Below are positions 43,286-49,533 of a stretch of DNA of 49,533 nt, in pieces. The first letter of the stretch is position 1. Each line of letters begins with the position of its first letter. The DNA comes from Planctomycetota bacterium (lineage in GTDB: Bacteria; Planctomycetota; UBA8742; UBA2392). The notes under the pieces are model-generated. The model did no database searches, had not been told where the DNA came from, and saw only the letters and a list, made by a program, of their open reading frames with translations. The position numbers and the translations under genes are program-made. Location: assembly GCA_025993795.1 (NCBI GenBank), contig JAMQHL010000047.1, positions 70,529-120,061 on the forward strand, read 5' to 3'.

Positions 43286-44841
43286 TTGCGGATCTTCAGG
43301 CCCCAGAACAGTCGGGTGTATCGGTCATCGGGCCCGTGGTGATAGCCAAGCAGCCCATAGAGCAGGTTGAAGTCCTCGATATCGCCCGGGTTAGGACCTG
43401 ACGGATAGAGGCGGTCTTTGGCCTGCTTTACCACATGCCAGTCGAACAGCGGTGCCAGCGAGACGTCAATCTTGTACGGGTCTTCTTCATAGTTGAAGAT
43501 GCGGAACAGCGCCTGCACCTTGGTTTCGTCGGGCCCCACGCGCACGCTGAAGAACTTGAAGAACGGCCCATAGGTGTTGTCGAACTTGAGGTCATTGAAC
43601 GGAAAGATGCTGAGCATCTCGAAGTCCACGGTGCCATCGACATCTTTCTTGTACTTGGCCAGCGGCCATATGCGCACGAGGTCTTTGGTGCGAATCGTGC
43701 CGTCCGGCTCAGGCAGATACCGCTTGAAGTTGGCAAAGAAGATCGGGAACACCTGGTACCGCGTTTCCGTGTGCGTCGGAAACTTGTCTTCGTAGTACCA
43801 GAACAGCGGCCACAGCACATTGATCGCCGTGGAGTAACTGCCGTCGGGGAACTTGCGCTCGCTGTAATCCCACAGCGGCCACACGCGATACTGCTTGAAG
43901 GCGTCGCCCTTGGCGTACCGGAACACCGGCCAGAACAGGTCCAGAATTGTCGTGTCAGTCAAGTCAGCCCGCGTGTAGCTGAACATCGGGTAGTTGTAGA
44001 TGAACAGCATGCTGAAGTTCAGCGTCACCGCGCTCTTCTTGTACCCGAACAGCGGGTAGACCATCAGCGCTTCGCGCGGGTACTTGCGGTCCATCGCTTC
44101 GCGGTCGTACCGGAAGATCGGCCACAGGACAGTCCAGCGGTCCGCCACGGGCAGCTTCTTGGTGCCGCCGGTGATGTCGTCGGGGACTTCGCGCCACACC
44201 TCGGTGCGGCTGAACAGCGGCAGAACGCCATATGTGCGGTAGCCCGGGCCATAGCCCCACTTCACAATCGGGAACGGCATGTAGAACGTCGTGCGACCCT
44301 GGCGGTGCAGCTCAACGTACAGCGGAAACATGACAAACCGGACTTCGTCGTTGCCAAAGACGCCCTTGAGGTTGCCGCCAAAGGGCGCCACCGCAAAGTG
44401 CGAGCCTTCCATGCTGCTTTCGCCGCCAAACACCAGCGGAAAGAAAAAGTAATCCAGCTCGCGGTGGCCCGGCGAGTAACTCACGTCGTTCCACCAGAAC
44501 AAGGGCATCACGTGAATCTGGCGCTCAAGGCGGCCTTCCCAGCCGGCTGTGCGGCGCTCGCGCCAGCGCCCAATCGGGTAGAAAAAAAGCTGGTCGCGCT
44601 CGGCCCGGGCGGGTGACTCAGTGTAGCTGTAGAAGGGCCGCACACTGGTCTGTACATAGCCGTCGGGGCCGGTTTTCTTTTCATAGAAGGGGCCAGCCGC
44701 GCGTGTGTTGACGCTGCCGTCAGCGCCCGTCGAGTCGTTGAAAAACGGCCAGGCATAAGTGCGCGTAGGCGGCCGATCGCCACCGACCGTGCAGCCGGCG
44801 AGGGCAATCACAAGCAAGAACAAGGCCAGCGAAACGCGCAT
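43282..44841 (-). CDS. Lipoprotein with ~20 aromatic-Pro-Leu/Ile-Phe repeats, coupled to mlaE
   Basis: This 519-residue protein has a lipoprotein signal ending LAGC (Cys 17). The mature part is built of about twenty short units of the form hydrophobic-W/F/Y/M-P-hydrophobic-F-x-Y, such as VMPLFWWND, VLPLFSRTE, VLWPIFRYD, MVYPLFGYKK, LFWPVFRYAKG, RVWPLWDYSE, VLWPLFWYYED and RIWPLAKYKKD, spaced ~20-30 residues apart. The strand-turn pattern and aromatic girdle suggest a beta-sheet protein, perhaps an outer-membrane barrel or a lipid-binding sheet. I know no named family. Coupling to mlaE (ATGA overlap) suggests it is the outer-membrane partner that MlaA or PqiB would be elsewhere. The ATG at 44841 was chosen for the lipobox. 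Confidence 0.75.
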   Translation of the reverse strand: MRVSLALFLLVIALAGCTVGGDRPPTRTYAWPFFNDSTGADGSVNTRAAGPFYEKKTGPDGYVQTSVRPFYSYTESPARAERDQLFFYPIGRWRERRTAGWEGRLERQIHVMPLFWWNDVSYSPGHRELDYFFFPLVFGGESSMEGSHFAVAPFGGNLKGVFGNDEVRFVMFPLYVELHRQGRTTFYMPFPIVKWGYGPGYRTYGVLPLFSRTEVWREVPDDITGGTKKLPVADRWTVLWPIFRYDREAMDRKYPREALMVYPLFGYKKSAVTLNFSMLFIYNYPMFSYTRADLTDTTILDLFWPVFRYAKGDAFKQYRVWPLWDYSERKFPDGSYSTAINVLWPLFWYYEDKFPTHTETRYQVFPIFFANFKRYLPEPDGTIRTKDLVRIWPLAKYKKDVDGTVDFEMLSIFPFNDLKFDNTYGPFFKFFSVRVGPDETKVQALFRIFNYEEDPYKIDVSLAPLFDWHVVKQAKDRLYPSGPNPGDIEDFNLLYGLLGYHHGPDDRYTRLFWGLKIRK

Positions 44842-44881
44842 TGAGCCTTTGTATGCCGTGGTGGGGGAAATGCAAAGGGGT

Positions 44882-45919
44882 TCAGGCGGTAGCAACCATC
44901 GGGCGGCGGCCGATGAACTCGTTTTCCGGGATACCTACTGCGCGCTCAAAGTGATCGGTGACTTCATCGAGCACTTCGTGGAACTCTTCGCGCGAATCCA
45001 CGCGCGTCATCAACGCCCGGAACTGGGCGCTGCCGGGGATGTCCTTGATGTACCACGTGGCGTAGCGCCGCACGACCTGGCTTGCACGCCTGGCATCAAA
45101 GCTTTCCAGCAGCATCTCAAAGTGCTCGCGCAGCACCGCCAGTCGCTCAAGCGCATCGGGTGTCTCCGTGACCACGCGGCCGTGGGCAAGCGTTTCGTTG
45201 ATTTCGCGGAACAGCCATGGCCGACCCCAGCAGCCGCGACCGATCATGATGCCGTCGCAGTTGCTTTGCCTGAACACGCGAAGCGCATCTTCGGGCTCTT
45301 TGACGTCGCCCGACGCGATCACCGGAATGCTCAGTGCCGCCTTCAGCTCACCGGTCAGGGCGTGGTTGGCCAGGCCCGTGAAGCTCTGGGCGCGGGTACG
45401 CGGGTGAATCGTAATCGCCACCATGCCGCTGTCCTGCGCCATGCGGCCGATATCCAGAAAGTTCAGGCAGTTGTCGTTCACGCCCGCGCGAATCTTCACC
45501 GTCACGGGGATGCCTACGGCGCTAACCATGGCTTCCATGCACTTGGCTGCGCGCTCAGGGTAGGCCATCAAGGCGCTGCCGGCGCCGCATTTGCCGATCT
45601 TGGGCACCGGGCATCCCATGTTGAAATCAACGGTGTCATAGCCTTCGTCCTGCGCCATGCGGCAGGCTTCGGCAAGCCATGCGGGGTTATTGCCGGCGAA
45701 CTGGATGCCCACGGGGCGCTCGTCTTCGCGGTAGTACTTCAGTGTCATGGTCTTGCGGTTGTGGTGCAGAATGCTCTCAACCTTGAGCATCTCGACATAG
45801 GTCAAGCCGGCCCCATAGCGCTTGCACAAGACGCGATACGCCCGGTTGCTGATGCCCGCCAAGGGGGCTGCAACCAGGTTGTTCTTGAGCTGCAAGTTGC
45901 CGTACTTCAGGGGCGTCAA
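44882..45919 (-). CDS. dus: tRNA-dihydrouridine synthase, DusB-like
   Basis: This 345-residue FMN enzyme reduces uridine in the tRNA D-loop. Motifs are AAPLAGISNRAYRVLCKRYG at the N-terminus, the catalytic Cys in FNMGCPVPKIGKCGAGSAL, VKIRAGVND, TIHPRTRAQSFTG and GIMIGRGCWGRPWLF, with the helical C-terminal tRNA-binding part following. The length suits DusB. The start is a TTG at 45919: AGGAG lies 6 bases upstream and no ATG or GTG is available near the conserved start. It leads the run that continues through the repeat lipoprotein (40-base gap) and mla genes. Confidence 0.93.
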   Translation of the reverse strand: MTPLKYGNLQLKNNLVAAPLAGISNRAYRVLCKRYGAGLTYVEMLKVESILHHNRKTMTLKYYREDERPVGIQFAGNNPAWLAEACRMAQDEGYDTVDFNMGCPVPKIGKCGAGSALMAYPERAAKCMEAMVSAVGIPVTVKIRAGVNDNCLNFLDIGRMAQDSGMVAITIHPRTRAQSFTGLANHALTGELKAALSIPVIASGDVKEPEDALRVFRQSNCDGIMIGRGCWGRPWLFREINETLAHGRVVTETPDALERLAVLREHFEMLLESFDARRASQVVRRYATWYIKDIPGSAQFRALMTRVDSREEFHEVLDEVTDHFERAVGIPENEFIGRRPMVATA

Positions 45920-45956
45920 CGCAAACTCCTGTCAGCAAAATAGTTAGCGATGGTGT

Positions 45957-45984
45957 AGTATCGAAACGCCTGTTCAATGGTCAA
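45957..45984 (-). promoter_or_regulatory. Candidate promoter for the dus-mla run
   Basis: On the minus strand, TTGACC (45984-45979) and GATACT (45962-45957) are 16 bases apart, five and four of six consensus matches, about 38-65 bases before the dus start. Confidence 0.45.
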
Positions 45985-46072
45985 TCCGGGGGACTGCCAG
46001 AATCCGGGAGCAGGATAGTCATACATCGCGTAGAATAGTACGTCGCTTTGTCGGGCCGGATTGGAGACTTGT

Positions 46073-48058
46073 ATGCACCGTTTCGGGCGTCTTGTGTTTT
46101 CCTTTGGTGTGCTTGGACTTGCCGCATCGCTGTATGGCGCCGTGGGGGATGCGTCCCCGACGTTCAGCCTGATGCAGGAGGCTAAACCGCTGTCTGCAGA
46201 GGTAGACGAGCAGGTCAAGCTGCTGGACCACTCCAACCTTGAGATCCGCACGCAAGCCCGAGCGGCTTTGATCGCGCTGGGTGAGAACGCAATTCCACAC
46301 CTGCGCAAGCACCTGGACAGCGAGACGCTGTCGGCCGCGGCGCTGGACGAAGTGCGCGCCTCAATCAAGATGCTGGGCGGCGTTGCGGAGCCGCTGCAGC
46401 GGCCCAAGTCCGAAATGAAGCTTCGCTTCAAGACAACCGAACGCAGCATCGAAGTAACCGGCAGCGGAGGCGAAGTCCGCATCAGCAGAGAAGGCAAGTC
46501 GTTCAAGTTTGAGCGCCGGGACGACGGCAGCGTACGCGTGGAGGTTCGCGCCGCCGGCGAAGTCCAGGTAGAGACTTACGCCAGCGCCGAAGACCTGCGC
46601 AAGCATGACGCCGAGTTATACCGCGAGCTCGAAGCGGCGCCGCAAGCCCACGGCCAGGCCAACCCAGCCGACCCGTCGCAAGAGCAGGGCATCGGCGACG
46701 GCAACGCCCGCAAGGACAGCGGCGAGTTGCAGGACTTTCTTGACGCCATCGACGCGCTGAATGGCGTGAACTTTGCCGATGGCGACCTGTCAGACGAAGA
46801 GCGCAAAGTGCTGGCAGAGAAGGCGCGCCAGAAGCTCGAGAAAGACATGCAGAAGCTGCAAGAGCGCGAGAAAGACAACGCACGCGAGAAAGACCCCGAA
46901 GAAAGCATCGACATCAAGAAAGACCGCTACCGCGCCAGTCTCAAGGCGCTTGAGCGCGACCTGATCTATCGACTGGCAGAGTTGCGTCGGCCCGGCGGCG
47001 ACAAGTATGAGGGCAGCCTGGACGACCTGGATGAACGCATTCGTGACACTTTCTCGACCCTGCACGACAAGGTGGACGACGGCGGCCCCAAGGACTGGGA
47101 AGTTGCCCTTGGCGACGGCCGCAAGTTCCACAAGCTGTTCGGCGACGAGCTTGCCAAGTGGGGCAAAGACATCGGCGTCGATGCCAAGGTGATGGAGGTG
47201 CCGCGCCGCGTTACGGAAATGAAAACCCAGTTGCGTGACCGACTCAAGCGCATTCGCAAGCACGGCGCAAAGCGCGTTGAAAGCAACCTCGACGACCTTG
47301 AGGAAAAGATTCTCGACAGCTACGAGAACCTGGAATCCAAGGTCAAAGACACGCCTCCGTCCGGCTGGGGACAGATCCTTAGCGCTGCCGAGAAGTTCTT
47401 CATCCAGTACTCGGCCGAGCTCGACAAGTGGGCCAAAGAAGCTGGCGTGGACGAGGCGGTGGCATCGCCGCTTGAGACCATTGCCGAGTTGCGGAAAGAC
47501 CTGCTTGACCGCGTAAGCCAGGTGCGTCGCCTCGGCGGCGACAAGTATGAGAGCGAACTGGACGAGGTCGAAGACAACGTCAAGGAAACCTTTGCCGACC
47601 TGAAAGAAAAGGTTCTCAACCGCGACAAACGCGACTGGCCCGAGATCCAGAAATCCGCTGAGAAGCACTACAAGCTGTTCGTCGATGCCATCAACCTGTG
47701 GCAGCGCAGGATTGAGCTGGGTGCCGGCACGAAAGATGCGCCGGACCGTGACGTAAAGCTGCCGCCGGGCGAGCAGATGGATGTGGTCGATGGCGTGCGC
47801 GTTTCGCGCCTGCTGCCGCTGCCGCGAAAGCAGCTCGGCGTCGATAACGGCCTCAGCGTCAACGAAATTGTTGATGCAGACAAGCCGCTGGCCCGCGCCG
47901 GGCTTGAGGTATACGACATCATCACCGAGGTCAACGGCAAGGCGGTTGACAGCCGCACCGAGTTGCGTGATGCCATGGCGGTGGTTGAGCGCGGCGCCGA
48001 GTTCACGCTCAAAATCATGCGCAACGGCAAAGTGCAGGAACTCAATGGCAAGCGATAG
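46073..48058 (+). CDS. Exported protein with three 90-residue repeats and a C-terminal PDZ domain
   Basis: This 661-residue protein has a signal peptide (~1-24), a HEAT-like helical pair (~45-100), a beta-rich part (~115-185), a charged linker, then three tandem ~90-residue helical repeats at 297-386, 387-476 and 477-556. The repeats begin LIYRLAELRRPGGDKYEG, LRDRLKRIRKHGAKRVES and LLDRVSQVRRLGGDKYES. A PDZ domain closes the protein (~576-661, AGLEVYDIITEVNGKAV). The ATG at 46073 has GGAG 6 bases upstream. It is followed by a terminator and then an HtrA protease gene; both have PDZ domains and may share targets. The repeat family is not recognised. Confidence 0.7.
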   Translation: MHRFGRLVFSFGVLGLAASLYGAVGDASPTFSLMQEAKPLSAEVDEQVKLLDHSNLEIRTQARAALIALGENAIPHLRKHLDSETLSAAALDEVRASIKMLGGVAEPLQRPKSEMKLRFKTTERSIEVTGSGGEVRISREGKSFKFERRDDGSVRVEVRAAGEVQVETYASAEDLRKHDAELYRELEAAPQAHGQANPADPSQEQGIGDGNARKDSGELQDFLDAIDALNGVNFADGDLSDEERKVLAEKARQKLEKDMQKLQEREKDNAREKDPEESIDIKKDRYRASLKALERDLIYRLAELRRPGGDKYEGSLDDLDERIRDTFSTLHDKVDDGGPKDWEVALGDGRKFHKLFGDELAKWGKDIGVDAKVMEVPRRVTEMKTQLRDRLKRIRKHGAKRVESNLDDLEEKILDSYENLESKVKDTPPSGWGQILSAAEKFFIQYSAELDKWAKEAGVDEAVASPLETIAELRKDLLDRVSQVRRLGGDKYESELDEVEDNVKETFADLKEKVLNRDKRDWPEIQKSAEKHYKLFVDAINLWQRRIELGAGTKDAPDRDVKLPPGEQMDVVDGVRVSRLLPLPRKQLGVDNGLSVNEIVDADKPLARAGLEVYDIITEVNGKAVDSRTELRDAMAVVERGAEFTLKIMRNGKVQELNGKR

Positions 48059-48073
48059 CGCCTGAATCACACG

Positions 48074-48104
48074 CGCGGGCCGGCATGTGCCGGCCCGCGT
48101 CATT
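48074..48104 (+). terminator. Terminator between the PDZ-repeat gene and htrA
   Basis: An 11-bp GC stem (48074-48084 with 48089-48099) with an ATGT loop is followed by CATTTT. It could separate transcription of the two genes or lower read-through. Confidence 0.7.
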
Positions 48105-48159
48105 TTCCGGGTATCGACAGCGGCGGCTCGCGCGTAACAATAACAGGCAGGAGGCGTGC

Positions 48160-49350
48160 ATGAGCATCCGCAAGCTTGATCCGCAGGAGCCGGCCGAGGT
48201 TTCCTACTACGAAGGCTACAACCGCGGCCATCGCGACACCGCCAGAATGCTGGCCCGCCGCTCACTGATGTATCTGCTGGTGGGCATGTTCTTCGGCGGC
48301 GGCTTGATGTTCCTGGGCGCCAATGCCGGCGTTCTGGACCGTCTTGGCGCTGAGCCTGTGGTCGAGGACCCTGCGCTTTCGCAGGAAAAGCCAAAGCAAT
48401 ACGTCAAAGCCATCAACTGGGCCAAGCGGTTCACCGTCGGCATCGTCGCCAAGACGCCAGACCGCGCAGTGCGCGCCGGCGACGCCCTGGGTCGCATTCC
48501 CGGCCAGACCCACGTCGGCAGCGGTGTCATCCTGAGCGAAGACGGCTACATCCTGACCAACGCCCATGTCATCCCCAGTGACGCAACCGAGCTTTCCGTG
48601 GTGCTTGGCGACGATCTTTACGAGGCGCGATTCGTCGGCCACCGCCCCGAGTACGACCTCGCAGTCATCAAGGTCAACGCCAAGGGCCTCGTGCCTGCGT
48701 CGCTGGGCGACAGCGACAAAGCTGAACAGGGCGATGTGGTGGTCGCCATCGGCAGCCCCCACGGCCTGTTTCATACCGCGACCGAGGGCATCGTCAGCTA
48801 TGCCGGCCGCCGTAGCGAGGCAACGGGCACGCTGGTGCGCAACTACCTGCAGACCAGCGCCGCAATCAACCCCGGTAACAGCGGCGGGCCGCTGATTGAC
48901 CTGACCGGCCGCGTGATCGGCATCAACACGTGGAAGCTCGCGTCCCAGGGACCGGACGGCAGCGACAGCATCGGATTCGCCATACCGATCAACACCGCGC
49001 GCCGGGTGTTTGAAGCCATCATCAACGCTGACGACCGCAACCGCGACAGCACAATCAGCAGCCGACCACGCAGCCTGCAAAGCGCCTTTCTTGGCGTCAG
49101 CATTGACGATGGCTATCGGCCTGAGCGCGGCGAAGAGGGTGCTCGGGTGCGCTCTGTCATATACGCCACTGCGGCAGACAAGGCGGGGTTGCAGGCCGGC
49201 GACCTGATCGTGGACATCGGCGGCAGCAAGGTGACGGGGCTTGATGATCTGCGCACAGCACTGGCAGGCCGTCAGCCGGGCGAGAAGGTCCAGGTGACGT
49301 ACATGCGCAACGGCCAATCCCACACCATTGAAGTAATCCTGGGCGAGTAA
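48160..49350 (+). CDS. HtrA/DegP-type serine protease with one PDZ domain
   Basis: This 396-residue membrane-anchored protease has a short cytosolic start, one membrane helix (~34-54), a trypsin-like domain with the triad His 136 (LTNAHVI), Asp 166 (YDLAVIKV) and Ser 241 (NPGNSGGPLI), and one PDZ domain (~308-396, KAGLQAGDLIVDIGG). With a single PDZ and an anchor it resembles DegS or HhoA rather than DegP. The ATG at 48160 has AGGAGG 7 bases upstream; an upstream in-frame ATG at 48085 lies in the terminator. It probably monitors or degrades misfolded envelope proteins. Confidence 0.94.
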   Translation: MSIRKLDPQEPAEVSYYEGYNRGHRDTARMLARRSLMYLLVGMFFGGGLMFLGANAGVLDRLGAEPVVEDPALSQEKPKQYVKAINWAKRFTVGIVAKTPDRAVRAGDALGRIPGQTHVGSGVILSEDGYILTNAHVIPSDATELSVVLGDDLYEARFVGHRPEYDLAVIKVNAKGLVPASLGDSDKAEQGDVVVAIGSPHGLFHTATEGIVSYAGRRSEATGTLVRNYLQTSAAINPGNSGGPLIDLTGRVIGINTWKLASQGPDGSDSIGFAIPINTARRVFEAIINADDRNRDSTISSRPRSLQSAFLGVSIDDGYRPERGEEGARVRSVIYATAADKAGLQAGDLIVDIGGSKVTGLDDLRTALAGRQPGEKVQVTYMRNGQSHTIEVILGE

Positions 49351-49533
49351 CCGAAAGTTAAGCGCCGAAGCGTTCCCGGCGGAAATCTGAAAATACTTTC
49401 TGTGCGTAAGTGGCTTTGGTGGCTGTAGTTCCTGCTGCCTGCCTTCCGCTGCCTGCCGCCTTTCTTCCAAAGACTGTGTCCGTGGATTCCTGGGGGTGAA
49501 GGGGCGACGTCAGCCCTGACAGGAAGCCGCCAT
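49351..49533. other. Right-edge non-coding stretch with a short tandem repeat
   Basis: No gene was found in these 183 bases, which run off the window. They hold a tandem imperfect 14-bp repeat: TCCTGCTGCCTGCC (49430-49443) and TTCCGCTGCCTGCC (49444-49457), 12 of 14 matches. No clear terminator for htrA is visible. Confidence 0.5.
49430..49457 (+). repeat. Two tandem 14-bp imperfect repeats
   Basis: Two units share CTGCCTGCC and match at 12 of 14 positions. The following GCCTTTCTTCC continues the pyrimidine bias. The repeat could be the edge of a larger intergenic repeat beyond the window. Confidence 0.6.

Overview
The window is a GC-rich, densely coding bacterial chromosome segment of about 40 protein genes, with no tRNA, rRNA, CRISPR array, transposase or phage gene that I could recognise. 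It suggests a Gram-negative envelope (secretin, ExbB/ExbD, Mla-type lipid transport, many lipoproteins and signal peptides) and a member of the PVC superphylum, most likely a planctomycete-like lineage. The main clue is the pilM / PilO-like / EF-hand / secretin cluster, which recalls the Akkermansia Amuc_1098-1101 pilus-like locus. The taxonomic placement is inference; no marker gene was compared.

Layout. 1-946: end of a DUF6687-like gene. 1110-9189 (+): a type IV pilus-like trans-envelope complex (PilM-PilN-like fusion, PilO/Amuc_1100-like protein, EF-hand membrane protein, terminator, then a lipoprotein secretin with its own promoter). 9475-19667 (+): two exported helical-repeat proteins, one ExbB, three tandem ExbD proteins, a lipoprotein and a DUF4175-like membrane protein, which looks like a proton-driven envelope motor. 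19697-21567 (+): inositol-3-phosphate synthase and an unknown protein. 21627-22574 (-): malate dehydrogenase. 22848-27587 (+): rhodanese, alpha/beta hydrolase, hydantoinase/oxoprolinase A and B. 27601-30439 (-): a kynurenine-type operon (TDO-like haem protein, two small paralogous membrane proteins, kynureninase-like enzyme, DUF2188 protein). 30534-32874 (+): ispF and cysS. 32902-36733 (-): soluble histidine kinase, purD, bioB and an NAD(P)-binding protein. 36878-37639 (+): PPK2. 37636-45919 (-): one long run of dus, repeat lipoprotein, mlaE, mlaF, mlaD, four-helix-bundle protein, ccsA-like and hemA. 46073-49350 (+): a repeat-PDZ protein followed by an HtrA protease.

How the genes work together. 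Three envelope machines are encoded: the pilus-like secretin complex, the ExbB/ExbD motor cluster, and an Mla-like lipid transporter paired with a lipoprotein of about twenty aromatic-proline repeats. HtrA and its PDZ neighbour probably handle envelope protein quality. The remaining genes are housekeeping (haem, purine, biotin, isoprenoid, tRNA charging and modification, TCA cycle) or small catabolic modules.

The most unusual structure is at 39864-40414. A lone four-helix-bundle (S23/Avd-type) gene is tightly bracketed by AT-rich imperfect inverted repeats, with a 3-bp AAC repeat outside each end. It sits between the mla genes and the ccsA/hemA pair and looks like a tiny mobile or formerly mobile unit.
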